A stretch of 64,000 bases of DNA, from assembly GCA_029338835.1 (NCBI GenBank), contig JAQYBD010000091.1:1-64000 (forward strand). The letters run 5' to 3'. A program made the position numbers and the translations under genes. Positions within the stretch are counted from its first letter, which is position 1; the number at the start of each line of letters is the position of its first letter. This stretch comes from Selenomonadaceae bacterium (GTDB lineage: Bacteria > Bacillota > Negativicutes > Selenomonadales > Selenomonadaceae). The notes under the pieces were generated by a model that made no database searches, was not told where the DNA came from, and saw nothing but the letters and a program-made list of their open reading frames with translations. This document shows, piece by piece, positions 24,299 to 33,507 of the stretch.

Positions 24299-25105
24299 AT
24301 GGCAAAAGAACGATTGGATATCCTTTTGGTAGAGCGTGGCCTGGCTGGCAGCCGGGAACGGGCCAAGCGCATGATCATGGCCGGCGAAGTGCTGGTCGAT
24401 GGCCAGAAGGTCGATAAAGCCGGCACGACAGTGAAGCCCGAGGCGGAGATCCGCCTGCTCGGGAACGATATTCCCTATGTCAGCCGCGGCGGGCTCAAGC
24501 TCGAGAAGGCCATGCAGGAATTTGACGTGACACTTGACGGCAAGGTGGCGGCCGATATCGGCGCCTCGACAGGCGGCTTCACGGACTGCATGCTCCAAAA
24601 TGGCGTGCGCAAGGTCTTCGCCATTGATGTCGGATACGGGCAGCTGGCCTGGAAACTGCGCACCGATGAACGTGTCGTCAATATGGAACGCACGAATATC
24701 CGCCATGTCACGTCGGAGATGCTCGGCGAGAAACTGGACTTTGCGTCCATCGATGTCGCCTTCATCTCCCTCACGAAGGTCCTGCCGGTTGCCAAAGAAC
24801 TCCTGAGCGGAGAAGGCGAGCTTGTCGCCCTCATCAAGCCCCAGTTTGAGGCGGGCCGCGATAAAGTCGGCAAGAAAGGCGTCGTGCGGGATCCGGCCGT
24901 GCATGAAGAAGTGATCGAGAGCGTGACGTCGTTTGCCCGTTCCCTGGGATTCTGCCCGCTGGCTCTTACGTATTCGCCCGTGAAGGGACCGGAAGGCAAT
25001 ATCGAATATCTCATCCATCTCACGAGCCGGACGGGCGCGGATACGGTGTCAGCGGCACGCATCCGCGAAGTGGTGGCCGCCGCTCATGCGGCACTCGATA
25101 AATAA
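24299..25105 (+). CDS. tlyA: TlyA-family rRNA methyltransferase (S4 plus FtsJ-like domain)
   Basis: 268 residues. An N-terminal S4 RNA-binding domain (RLDILLVERGLAGSRERAKR, residues 4-60) is joined to an FtsJ-like SAM methyltransferase domain (YVSRGGLKLEKA, AADIGASTGGFTDCML as motif I, then DVAFISLTKVLP). TlyA proteins 2'-O-methylate rRNA; some were called hemolysins. A pathogenic function should not be inferred. The ribosome site is weak (GGGGACG). It follows dxs by 61 bp. Confidence 0.93.
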   Translation: MAKERLDILLVERGLAGSRERAKRMIMAGEVLVDGQKVDKAGTTVKPEAEIRLLGNDIPYVSRGGLKLEKAMQEFDVTLDGKVAADIGASTGGFTDCMLQNGVRKVFAIDVGYGQLAWKLRTDERVVNMERTNIRHVTSEMLGEKLDFASIDVAFISLTKVLPVAKELLSGEGELVALIKPQFEAGRDKVGKKGVVRDPAVHEEVIESVTSFARSLGFCPLALTYSPVKGPEGNIEYLIHLTSRTGADTVSAARIREVVAAAHAALDK

Positions 25106-25116
25106 GGAGTGATTGG

Positions 25117-25968
25117 ATGCTGACGATAGCCGTATTCCCCAATGTCACCAAGGACAATGCGGCGGAAATCCTCTACCGCATCGTGGCGTTCTATAAGGAT
25201 AAGGATGTCCGGCTCATCATGCCGCTCGATGAATCCCGCTTTTTCGATATGGAGTCGTATGGCGTGCCGGACATCGAGAAGATCCCTGCGGATCTGGCAC
25301 TCTGCCTCGGCGGCGACGGGACGCTGCTCGGCGTCTGCCACCGGTATGGGGATGCCGCCATCCCGCTCTGCGGCGTCAATATCGGCACGCTGGGATTCAT
25401 GGCGGATATCGAGCCCGATGAACTGGAGACGAAGCTCCAGAAAATCATTGACAAGGATTATCATATCGAGCATCGCCTGCTGCTGGCCGGTTTTGTCCAT
25501 TCCTGCGGCAAGCAGCGTTTCATCGGCCATGCCATCAACGATGTCGTGGTGACGAAGGGGGGCGTTGCGCGCATGCTGCACCTGGGCCTCAGCATCAATT
25601 CGTCGCACCTCATCGACTACAAGGCAGACGGCCTCATCGTGTCGACACCGACGGGCTCGACTGCGTATTCGCTGTCGGCCGGCGGCCCCATCATGAATCC
25701 GAATATCCGGGCGCTGCTCCTGACACCGATCTGCGCGCACACGTTCAATATGCGCCCGCTGGCCATCCGGGAAGATGACGTGGTCCATATCGAGATCGCT
25801 GCTGTCCATCAGGACATCATCGTGACGCTCGATGGGCAGGAAAGTTACCGGCTTTTGCCGGGCGACGAAGTCATCGTGCAGAAATCCAAGGTGCAGGCCA
25901 ATATTGTCAAATTCGATGACAAGGATTACTATCAGATCCTGCGCACGAAATTGTGGAGAAATGACTGA
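25117..25968 (+). CDS. nadK: NAD kinase
   Basis: 283-residue NAD kinase (ATP-dependent, makes NADP). The signature GGDGTLLG is at about 66-73 and NIGTLGFMADIEPDE follows. The NAD-binding motif TPTGSTAYSLSAGGPI is at about 178-193, with the C-terminal beta-sheet domain including VTLDGQE. It begins 11 bp after tlyA behind AAGGAGTGA and precedes argR, as in many Firmicutes. Confidence 0.96.
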   Translation: MLTIAVFPNVTKDNAAEILYRIVAFYKDKDVRLIMPLDESRFFDMESYGVPDIEKIPADLALCLGGDGTLLGVCHRYGDAAIPLCGVNIGTLGFMADIEPDELETKLQKIIDKDYHIEHRLLLAGFVHSCGKQRFIGHAINDVVVTKGGVARMLHLGLSINSSHLIDYKADGLIVSTPTGSTAYSLSAGGPIMNPNIRALLLTPICAHTFNMRPLAIREDDVVHIEIAAVHQDIIVTLDGQESYRLLPGDEVIVQKSKVQANIVKFDDKDYYQILRTKLWRND

Positions 25969-26000
25969 GCCAGGACAGGAAAGGAAGAAAGGCTGATTCA

Positions 26001-26462
26001 ATGAAAGAGAGACGCTTGGAATTGATCCGTGAGATTATCCGCCACGAGATCATTGAGACACAGGATGAATTGGCTGCCGAGCTGCGCAAGAAGCGCATTG
26101 CAGTCACGCAGGCCACCGTTTCGCGCGATATCAAGGAACTCATGCTCATCAAGGTACCGACGGGGGACGGCCGCTATCGCTATGCCCTGCCGGCGCAGGA
26201 AAATTATGCATTCACCAAGGAGCGTATGCGGCGCATCTTCAACGATACGATCATTGACTGCGATTACAGCGAGAACGTACTGGTCGTCAAGACGCTGCCG
26301 GGCGGAGCCAATACCGTGGCCTCGGCACTCGACTACTGCAAATGGCCCGAGATCATCGGCACGGTAGCTGGTGACGACAGCATCCTGGTGGTCGTCAAAC
26401 CCAAGGAGACGGCACCGGATATCAAGAAACGCATCCTGGATCTTTTGGACCAGAATAGCTGA
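26001..26462 (+). CDS. argR: Arginine repressor ArgR/AhrC
   Basis: 153 residues. The winged-helix DNA-binding domain is at about 1-70 (RLELIREIIRHEIIETQDEL, QATVSRDIKELMLIKVP). The C-terminal hexamerisation and arginine-binding domain contains NTVASALDYCKWPEIIGTVA and GDDSILVVVKPKE; its GDD motif binds arginine. ArgR represses arginine biosynthesis and activates catabolism. No ARG box is evident nearby. It is 18 bp upstream of recN. Confidence 0.96.
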   Translation: MKERRLELIREIIRHEIIETQDELAAELRKKRIAVTQATVSRDIKELMLIKVPTGDGRYRYALPAQENYAFTKERMRRIFNDTIIDCDYSENVLVVKTLPGGANTVASALDYCKWPEIIGTVAGDDSILVVVKPKETAPDIKKRILDLLDQNS

Positions 26463-26480
26463 GGGAAGGATCGATTCGCG

Positions 26481-28193
26481 ATGCTGAAAACTTTGACGGT
26501 CTGGAATTTCGCGCTGCTTGAGCACGTGCAGGTGGAATTCGGACCGGGACTCAATATCCTGACTGGTGAGACGGGCGCGGGCAAATCCATCCTCATCGAT
26601 TCGCTGGGGGCGGTCCTCGGCCAGCGCGTTTCCGCTGACAATATCCGTTCGGGCTGTGACTGGCTGCGCGTGGAAGCCGTGTTCTCCCTGGATGAAGAAT
26701 CCCTGGGACTCCATGAATTCCTGACGCAGCAAGCCATCGATGATTCAGAGAACATGCTGATCGTCACGCGCCAGGTGACGCGCAACGGCCGCAGCAATGT
26801 ACTCGTCAACGGCTGTCACGTGACGCTGGCCACGCTCAAGCGCATCGGCACGTTCCTCGTGGACATCCATGGACAGAACGAGAATCTGGCCCTGCTCAAA
26901 GAGGAGAGCCAGCTGCATCTGCTCGATACGTACGATCCGGATCTCTCGGAGGCCCTGGCTGCCTATGAATGCGCCTACCGGGCCTGGACCGAGCAGAGGA
27001 AGCGCTACGACGAAAAGCGGCAGGCTTCGCGCGAATATGCACAGCGCCTCGATATGCTGCACTGGCAGGATAAGGAGATCACCGACGCAGGACTCAAAGA
27101 GGGCGAGGATGAGGAACTAGAAGCGGAAATCCGCAAGCTTTCACATGCAGAAAAGATTGTCGGATTTGTCGAAGAGTCGTATAATCTTCTTGATGGCGGT
27201 TCGAGCCGCGGGCTCAGCGTGCTGGCAGCCCTTTCCCAGGTCAAGAAGGATCTGGGCGATATGAGCCGCTTTGACCAGTCGCTTGAGAATGCGCAGAAGA
27301 TTGTCGAAGAAGCGTTTGTCTCATTGCAGGAAGCGGCTTATGAGCTGCGCGACTACGGTGAGAACATGGAATTCAGTCCCGAGCGCCTCGATACGCTCCA
27401 GCAGCGCATGGATCTCATTTATAGGCTCTGCAAGAAATATGGTGCGACGGTGGCCGATGTGCTGGCTCATCAGCAGAAGGTCCAGCAGGAATTGCTCGAT
27501 ATCGAGAATTACGACGATGATATTGCCGCACTCGAGAAGAAGATCGCCTCGCTTGAGGCAGAGCTGGCGCGCAAGGCGCAGCGATTGACAAAGCTGCGCC
27601 AGGCGGCGGCGGACGATCTCTCGGCTGCCATCCGCACTCAGCTGCTGGAACTCGGCATGCCGCAGGCACGCTTCTACATCGCCGTTACGCCCGCGGATCA
27701 GTATGGGTCGCATGGCCGTGATGAAGTGGCGATGTATTTTTCGGCCAATGCCGGCGAAACGGAGAAACCGTTGCAGAAAGTGGCTTCCGGCGGTGAACTC
27801 TCGCGTATTGCCCTGGCTATCAAGACCGTGGCTTCCTCGCGGGATTCCTCGGTGCCGAGCATGGTCTTCGATGAAATCGATACGGGCATCGGCGGCCGCA
27901 CGGCCCAGATGGTCGCCGAACGCATTGCCCTGGTCGCGCAGTACAAGCAGGTACTCTGCATCACGCATCTGCCGCAGATCGCCTGCATGGCCGATGAGCA
28001 TCTCTACATCTCGAAGGGCATCGAGGACAATCATGCGGTCACGCAGGTGCGCCCGCTTTCCGAGCGCGAGCAGATCAGTGAGATTGCCCGCATGGCTTCC
28101 GGTGCCGATATGACGACGGCATCCATTGACAATGCCCGGGAGATGGTCCTGCATGCGAAAATGAAGAAAGAGAGCTTCCGGCAGGGATCCTGA
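26481..28193 (+). CDS. recN: DNA repair protein RecN
   Basis: 570-residue SMC-like ATPase for double-strand break repair. Walker A TGETGAGKSILIDSLG is at about 29-44. A long antiparallel coiled coil spans about 150-370. The C-terminal half carries the ABC signature ASGGELSRIALAIK, Walker B VFDEIDTGIGG and the D-/H-loop CITHLPQIACMAD. The length is normal. The last codons overlap a weak terminator-like hairpin. Confidence 0.97.
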   Translation: MLKTLTVWNFALLEHVQVEFGPGLNILTGETGAGKSILIDSLGAVLGQRVSADNIRSGCDWLRVEAVFSLDEESLGLHEFLTQQAIDDSENMLIVTRQVTRNGRSNVLVNGCHVTLATLKRIGTFLVDIHGQNENLALLKEESQLHLLDTYDPDLSEALAAYECAYRAWTEQRKRYDEKRQASREYAQRLDMLHWQDKEITDAGLKEGEDEELEAEIRKLSHAEKIVGFVEESYNLLDGGSSRGLSVLAALSQVKKDLGDMSRFDQSLENAQKIVEEAFVSLQEAAYELRDYGENMEFSPERLDTLQQRMDLIYRLCKKYGATVADVLAHQQKVQQELLDIENYDDDIAALEKKIASLEAELARKAQRLTKLRQAAADDLSAAIRTQLLELGMPQARFYIAVTPADQYGSHGRDEVAMYFSANAGETEKPLQKVASGGELSRIALAIKTVASSRDSSVPSMVFDEIDTGIGGRTAQMVAERIALVAQYKQVLCITHLPQIACMADEHLYISKGIEDNHAVTQVRPLSEREQISEIARMASGADMTTASIDNAREMVLHAKMKKESFRQGS

Positions 28194-28209
28194 ATCAGGA
28201 AGCGTTTTT
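28174..28209 (+). terminator. Possible terminator at the end of recN
   Basis: GCTTCC (28174-28179) pairs with GGAAGC (28198-28203), followed by G and five Ts. The loop contains CAGGGATCCTG, which can fold further. The 5' arm is inside the recN coding region. Confidence 0.45.
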
Positions 28210-28294
28210 GATGAAGTGGATCTGGAATGGATCTGCTTATTGTTGGCTGGCCGGCCTGGTGCTGGCCTCGGGAAGGAAACAAGGGGGTTTTTCG

Positions 28295-28840
28295 ATGTAT
28301 GAGGATTTGATGGAAACGAAAATTGCGAGCGAGGATGTCTTTGATGGCGTATTGCTGCACGTCAGGAAGGATACCGTCAAGCTGCCGAATGGCAGGACGG
28401 CGACGCGGGAGTGGATCCGGCATCCGGGGGCTTCGTCTGTCATCCCCGTGCTGCCGGATGGCTCGATCATCCTTGTGCGCCAGTACCGTTATCCCATCGA
28501 CCAGGTGACCCTGGAGGTCCCGGCCGGCAAGCTCGATTCGCCGGAGGAAGATCCGCTCGTTTGTGCGGAGCGTGAGCTTTCGGAGGAAACGGGCTATACG
28601 GCGGACAAGATCGAAAAGCTCACGACCATTGCGACAACGGTCGGTTTCTCGAATGAGCGCATCCACCTCTACGTAGCCCGGGGGCTGACGCCAGGCAAAC
28701 AGCATACGGATGAGGATGAATTCATCAATGTCGTCAAGGTGCCGCTGGCAGAAGCTCTGGCCATGATCCAGGACGGCCGCATCATCGATGCGAAGAGTGT
28801 CGTTTCCATCCTGATGGTCAGTCAGCAGCTGAAGGGCTGA
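28295..28840 (+). CDS. NUDIX hydrolase, ADP-ribose pyrophosphatase type
   Basis: 181 residues. The Nudix box (G-x5-E-x7-REUxEExGU) is fully present in GKLDSPEEDPLVCAERELSE plus ETGY at about 78-101. The N-terminal DTVKLPNGRTATREWIRHPG strand pair and FSNERIHLYVARGL match the ADP-ribose pyrophosphatase (NudF) subfamily, which cleaves ADP-ribose to AMP and ribose 5-phosphate. Substrate specificity is inferred. ATG 28295 is behind AAGGGGG. It leads an operon with the M50 protease and scpAB. Confidence 0.88.
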   Translation: MYEDLMETKIASEDVFDGVLLHVRKDTVKLPNGRTATREWIRHPGASSVIPVLPDGSIILVRQYRYPIDQVTLEVPAGKLDSPEEDPLVCAERELSEETGYTADKIEKLTTIATTVGFSNERIHLYVARGLTPGKQHTDEDEFINVVKVPLAEALAMIQDGRIIDAKSVVSILMVSQQLKG

Positions 28841-28856
28841 GTTGTTTGGAGGGTAT

Positions 28857-29483
28857 ATGTTTCATTTTGATCTTCTGGATATCGTTGCGGGTATCCCCGG
28901 ACTCATCATCGCGATGGTCATCCATGAATACGCACATGCACGCGTGGCCGATGCCCTTGGGGATCCGACGCCGCGCATGATGGGCCGCCTGACGCTGAAC
29001 CCGGTTGCCCACATCGACCCGGTCGGCCTCATCATGCTGTTCCTCGTGCGGTTCGGCTGGGCGAAGCCGGTCATCATCGATGCCCGTCATTTCAGGAATC
29101 CGCGCCGCGACGATATCCTCGTTTCTCTCGCAGGGCCTGCGGCGAATCTCGTGACGGCGTTCGTGACGCTCGTCGTTCTCCTGGCCTATCATCAGATGGC
29201 CGGACGGCCGTCGTTAGGAGCATACCAGGTCCTGCAGCTCATCATCATCTATAACATCAACTTTGCGATCTTCAACCTGATCCCCCTGCCGCCGCTCGAT
29301 GGCTCGCATGTGCTTGCGCAGCTCCTGCCGGGCAGGCTGGCCTATCAGTACGTGCAGCTTGAGCGCTACAGCTTCCTGATCCTCATCGTCCTCATCATGA
29401 CGCCGGTCCTGAGCTTGATCTTCATCCCGCTGCAGCGCCTCATCTGGTCATCGTTCCTGTTCATCCTGGCACCGTTCTTCTGA
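28857..29483 (+). CDS. M50 site-2-protease-family membrane metalloprotease
   Basis: 208 residues, at least four hydrophobic helices. The zinc motif HEYAH is at residues 23-27 in the first helix. NFAIFNLIPLPPLDGSHVLA near residue 140 contributes the third ligand Asp. LVSLAGPAANLVTA is the conserved middle helix. This is the short SpoIVFB/YwhC-like subgroup, usually of unknown substrate. ATG 28857 follows GGAGGG; an ATG at 28842 precedes that site and is rejected. It is placed before scpA, a common Firmicutes context. Confidence 0.9.
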   Translation: MFHFDLLDIVAGIPGLIIAMVIHEYAHARVADALGDPTPRMMGRLTLNPVAHIDPVGLIMLFLVRFGWAKPVIIDARHFRNPRRDDILVSLAGPAANLVTAFVTLVVLLAYHQMAGRPSLGAYQVLQLIIIYNINFAIFNLIPLPPLDGSHVLAQLLPGRLAYQYVQLERYSFLILIVLIMTPVLSLIFIPLQRLIWSSFLFILAPFF

Positions 29484-29494
29484 GCAGGTGCGTC

Positions 29495-30274
29495 ATGAAG
29501 GATTATACGATACATCTGCCGGTCTTCGACGGGCCGCTGGAACTCCTGCTGCGACTCATCGAGAAGAACAAGATCGATATCTATGATATCCCCATTGCGC
29601 TTTTGACGCGCGAATATCTTGACTCCCTCGAGACGATGAAGCGGCTGGACATGGAGGTAACGAGCGCGTTCCTCGTGATGGCAGCCACGCTCCTCCAGAT
29701 CAAGTCCCGCATGATGCTTCCTAAGCCCGTGCGGGATGAGGAAGGCGAGGAGGAAGATCCGCGCCTTGAACTCGTCGAACGCCTGCTGGAGTACAAGAAA
29801 TTCAAGCAAATCAGCGAAGTGCTCGGCGATATGGCCGTAGTGCAGGAGCGTTTCGTGGGCAGGGCGCCCTTGCCTTTGCCGATCCGCCGCCTGCCGCCGG
29901 AGCATCTGCCGCTCGAGGAACTCGTCGCGGCTTTCCAGGCAGTCCTGCAGGTCAAAGTGGAACCCGCCATCCCGATGGTGCTGGTGGCACCGGAGACATA
30001 CAGCATCGAGGAAAAGATGGATTCGCTGCTGGAGTTCTTGGCGGAGCGCAAGGGCATGATGCGCTTTAGCGAGGCCTTTGTGTCGGGAGTGCGCAGCGAA
30101 CTCATCGTGACGTTTTTGGCTCTCCTGGAACTCATGAAGGAAGGGATTGTCACGGTGCGCCAGCCGCATCTGTTCGCCGATATGGAGATTGCCTGGCAGC
30201 CCGGGATGGACTTCGAGAGAGCCATGCATGCCGTGCGTCAGCAGAGAGGGGATCCTGAGCATGGAACAACATGA
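29495..30274 (+). CDS. scpA: Segregation and condensation protein A (kleisin)
   Basis: 259 residues. The N-terminal kleisin block YTIHLPVFDGPLELLLRLIE and NKIDIYDIPIALLTREYLD is followed by MAATLLQIKSRMMLP. The C-terminal winged helix includes VVTFLALLELMKEGIVTVRQ-type sequence (VTFLALLELMKEGIVTVRQ). ScpA bridges the SMC heads and binds ScpB in the bacterial condensin. The gene overlaps scpB by 14 bp, so the subunits are translationally coupled. Confidence 0.96.
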   Translation: MKDYTIHLPVFDGPLELLLRLIEKNKIDIYDIPIALLTREYLDSLETMKRLDMEVTSAFLVMAATLLQIKSRMMLPKPVRDEEGEEEDPRLELVERLLEYKKFKQISEVLGDMAVVQERFVGRAPLPLPIRRLPPEHLPLEELVAAFQAVLQVKVEPAIPMVLVAPETYSIEEKMDSLLEFLAERKGMMRFSEAFVSGVRSELIVTFLALLELMKEGIVTVRQPHLFADMEIAWQPGMDFERAMHAVRQQRGDPEHGTT

Positions 30275-30920
30275 TATGAAAGAGACAGGACTGCTGGAAG
30301 CCGTCCTGTTCGCGGCGGGAGATCCGCTCGGCAGGGACGCCTTGGCTCATGTGATGGACTGTGCCCCGGAAGAAGTCGAGCCTTTGGCTGCGGCGCTGCA
30401 GCAGGAGCTGCTTGCGCGCGGCAGCGGCCTCACCGTTCATCACGTGGCGGGCGGCTATCAGCTCGTCACGCGGCAGGAGACGTATCCCGTGGTCGAACGC
30501 CTCAGCCAGGTGACGGAGCGGCGACTGTCCGCGCCGACACTCGAGACGCTCTCAATCATCGCTTTCAAGCAGCCCATCACGAAACCGGAAATCGAGCGGC
30601 TGCGCGGCGTGCGTATCGAGAGAGCGCTGGCGAAGCTTTTGGAACTCGGCCTCATCGAAGAACGGGGACGCAAGCAGGTGATCGGCCGTCCTATCCTTTA
30701 CGGGACGACGGAAGCGTTTTTGCGCTGCTTTGGCCTCGAGTCGCTTGCTGACCTGCCGCAGCTGCCGACGACAGAGGACGCGGCCGAGAGTCTCGATGAA
30801 GAACAGAAGGCACTGTTGCGCGAGAGCCTTGCAAGGCGCCAGCAGGAGACTTCTGCCGCAGAAGCGCCGCCGCAGCAGGATGCTGCGCTAGAGGAGCCCG
30901 CGGAGCAACAGAACAAATGA
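30261..30920 (+). CDS. scpB: Segregation and condensation protein B
   Basis: 219 residues with tandem winged-helix domains (LLEAVLFAAGDPLGRDALAH, then LSAPTLETLSIIAFKQPITK, and VIGRPILYGTTEAFLRCFGL). ScpB dimers bind the ScpA kleisin. The C-terminal 40 residues are Gln/Glu/Ala-rich and probably disordered. ATG 30261 lies inside scpA, preceded by GAGAGGGG. The operon stops at the terminator at 30924-30954. Confidence 0.95.
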   Translation: MEQHDMKETGLLEAVLFAAGDPLGRDALAHVMDCAPEEVEPLAAALQQELLARGSGLTVHHVAGGYQLVTRQETYPVVERLSQVTERRLSAPTLETLSIIAFKQPITKPEIERLRGVRIERALAKLLELGLIEERGRKQVIGRPILYGTTEAFLRCFGLESLADLPQLPTTEDAAESLDEEQKALLRESLARRQQETSAAEAPPQQDAALEEPAEQQNK

Positions 30921-30923
30921 CGG

Positions 30924-30954
30924 ACAGCACGTGCCCTGGCGCCGTGCTGTTTTT
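30924..30954 (+). terminator. Intrinsic terminator after scpB
   Basis: ACAGCACG pairs with CGTGCTGT (8 bp) and is followed by five Ts. Confidence 0.85.
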
Positions 30955-30987
30955 CGGATTTATGGTTTGATATAGGAGGAAATGAAA

Positions 30988-33477
30988 TTGGTGGAATTAT
31001 TAGCACCGGCCGGCAGCAGGGAAGCCTTGATCGCAGCCGTGGAGAATGGAGCCAATGCTGTCTATCTGGCCGGCAATGTCTTCGGTGCTCGCGCCTATGC
31101 CGCGAATTTTGACCGTGAGGGCCTGCGCGAGGCCATCCGCTTTGCCCATCTGCGCGATGTGGCCATCCATGTCACGGTCAATACGATCGTCGATGATGAA
31201 GAACTGCCGGAGCTTCGCGATTACCTGCGCTTCTTGTACGAAGCGGGAGCCGATGCCATCCTCGTGCAAGATCTCGGTGTGGCCAGACTGGCTAGAGAAA
31301 CCGTGCCGGATCTGCCGCTGCATGCCAGCACGCAGATGTCCGTCCATAGCCTGGAAGGCGTGCGTACGCTCAAGGAACTGGGCTTTTCGCGCGTGGTCCT
31401 GGCCCGTGAGCTTTCCCTCAAGGATATCCGTTACATCTGCGCGCATGCCGGGGTGGAGATCGAGACGTTCATGCACGGGGCGCTTTGCGTCTGCTATTCA
31501 GGGCAGTGCCTCATGAGCAGTATGATCGGCGGGCGCAGCGGCAATCGCGGACGCTGCGCGCAGCCCTGCCGGCTGCCCTATACGCTGGTGGATGAGGAAG
31601 GCCACGATGCACTGGGCGACGAAGCTGGCAAATACCTGCTCTCTCCGCGCGACCTCAGCACGATTGACGTCATCCCTGAACTCCTCGCGGCCGGCGTGAA
31701 TTCTCTCAAGATCGAAGGCCGCATGAAACGGCCGGAATACGTCGCGACCGTCGTGCGCACGTACCGCGAGGCCATCGATTCGTATTACAGCGACAAGGGC
31801 TATGCGGTGACGGCTGAAGAACGCGACGATCTCGCGCAGATCTTCAACCGTGACTTCACGACAGCCTACCTCCTGGGACGCCCGGGCAAGACCATGATGA
31901 GCGACCGCCGTCCGAACAACCGCGGCCTGCTCATCGGGCGCGTGCTGGACTATGACTGGGATCGCCGGCTCGTCACGGTGAAGCTCAGCGGCAGGCTCGG
32001 CCTCGGCGACCAGGTGGATTTCTGGGTCAAGGTCGGCGGCCGCGTGACGGCGACCATCCAGGAACTCCAAGCCGTCGACGGCAGGCAGCTGGAGCGCGGC
32101 GAAGCGGGCGATACGGTCGTCTTTGCCATTCCTGCCGCCGTGCGCCATCATGACCGCGTGTTCAAGGTCTACGATGCGGCCTTGATGGAACGGGCCAAGC
32201 ACAGCTATGATACGGGCGCTCCTGTGCGGCGCATCCCCGTTGCCGTCCACGTGCATGCAGCCATCGGTGAGCCGCTCTGCATCACCCTGCGCGATCCCGA
32301 TGGCGTGACAGGAACGGGCCGGACGGATTTCATCGGCGAAGCTGCGCGCAAGCGGCCACTCTCGGAAGAGACAGTCCGCAAGCAGGTCGCTCGTCTCGGC
32401 ACCTCGGTATTTGCCCTGGCATCGCTTGCCTGTGAGATCGTGGGCGAAGTCATGGTCCCTGTCAGCGAGATCAACGAGGCACGCCGTCGCGCCGTGGAGG
32501 AGCTTGAGGAAAAACGCCTTGCCATCCACATGGCAAAGGCCCGTCAGGTGCCGGCCGGCCGTATCGCGCCGGAGACACCGCGGCAGGAACTCGGCAGGAC
32601 TGCCACGCTGATGGTTGCCTGCGATACGCTGGAGCAGGTGAAGGCCGCACTCGCAGGCGGCGCAGATGGCATCCTCTTTGGCGGCGATTCATACCGTCAT
32701 CACGCGATCACGGTGGAAGAATACCGGGCGGCCTGGCAGCTATCTGAGGATGCCGGTGCGCGCATCGATTTCAATCTGCCGCGCATCGTGCGGGAAGCAC
32801 ATCAGAAGGCCGTGGAACGGCTGCTGGCTGCCTGGGAGGACTTCCCGCCTGCCGCCATCCACGTCCACAATATCGGCACACTCGGCCTGGTGCGCCGGCT
32901 GACGACCCTGCCCATCCATGCCGATTATTCTCTGATCTCGTACAATCATCAGACGCTGGCCTTCCTCAAGGAATACGGTGTGGCGGAAGCGACGCTTTCC
33001 CCGGAACTCAACCGCGGGCAGATCCTGGAGCTTGCCAAGGATTCCCCGCTGCCTTTAAGCTGCATCGTGCATGGACGCCTTGAACTCATGATCTCGGAGT
33101 ACTGCGTCATGGGCAGTTTCCTCGGCGGCCTGGATAAAGGCCCCTGCAGCCAGCCCTGCACGAAGCACCGGTACGCCCTGAAAGACCGCAAGGATGCGTG
33201 CTTCCCGCTCGTGACCGATCAGTTCTGCCACATGCATGTACTCAACAGCAAGGTGCTTTCGATGCTGCCGCATGCGATGAAATTCATCCCGGGCGGTATC
33301 CGGACTCTGCGCATCGAAGCAAAAGCCCTGGAGCCGGATGAAATCCGCCGCCTCACGGCAGCGTATCGCCGAGCCATGGGCATGCCGCAGGAGCCCGACG
33401 AAGCACAGGAGGCCTGGCTCAAGGAGCAGGAGGGGACGGACATCACCCGTGGCCATTACTTCCGCGGTGTCCTTTAA
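30988..33477 (+). CDS. U32-family protein with DUF3656 (RlhA-like rRNA hydroxylation protein)
   Basis: 829 residues. The N-terminal U32 barrel starts VELLAPAGSREALIAAVENG and carries the cysteine signature ETFMHGALCVCYSGQC and GRCAQPCRLPY. A DUF3656-type domain follows. The C-terminal repeat has a second cysteine cluster (EYCVMGSF, GPCSQPCTKHRY). The E. coli family member RlhA hydroxylates 23S rRNA C2501; a similar role is inferred, not shown. TTG 30988 is chosen because AGGAGGA gives 8-nt spacing; ATG 30982 would have only 2 nt. Confidence 0.88.
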   Translation: MVELLAPAGSREALIAAVENGANAVYLAGNVFGARAYAANFDREGLREAIRFAHLRDVAIHVTVNTIVDDEELPELRDYLRFLYEAGADAILVQDLGVARLARETVPDLPLHASTQMSVHSLEGVRTLKELGFSRVVLARELSLKDIRYICAHAGVEIETFMHGALCVCYSGQCLMSSMIGGRSGNRGRCAQPCRLPYTLVDEEGHDALGDEAGKYLLSPRDLSTIDVIPELLAAGVNSLKIEGRMKRPEYVATVVRTYREAIDSYYSDKGYAVTAEERDDLAQIFNRDFTTAYLLGRPGKTMMSDRRPNNRGLLIGRVLDYDWDRRLVTVKLSGRLGLGDQVDFWVKVGGRVTATIQELQAVDGRQLERGEAGDTVVFAIPAAVRHHDRVFKVYDAALMERAKHSYDTGAPVRRIPVAVHVHAAIGEPLCITLRDPDGVTGTGRTDFIGEAARKRPLSEETVRKQVARLGTSVFALASLACEIVGEVMVPVSEINEARRRAVEELEEKRLAIHMAKARQVPAGRIAPETPRQELGRTATLMVACDTLEQVKAALAGGADGILFGGDSYRHHAITVEEYRAAWQLSEDAGARIDFNLPRIVREAHQKAVERLLAAWEDFPPAAIHVHNIGTLGLVRRLTTLPIHADYSLISYNHQTLAFLKEYGVAEATLSPELNRGQILELAKDSPLPLSCIVHGRLELMISEYCVMGSFLGGLDKGPCSQPCTKHRYALKDRKDACFPLVTDQFCHMHVLNSKVLSMLPHAMKFIPGGIRTLRIEAKALEPDEIRRLTAAYRRAMGMPQEPDEAQEAWLKEQEGTDITRGHYFRGVL

Positions 33478-33507
33478 GACCTGTCAAGTGAGGTAACAGA
33501 AAGAACA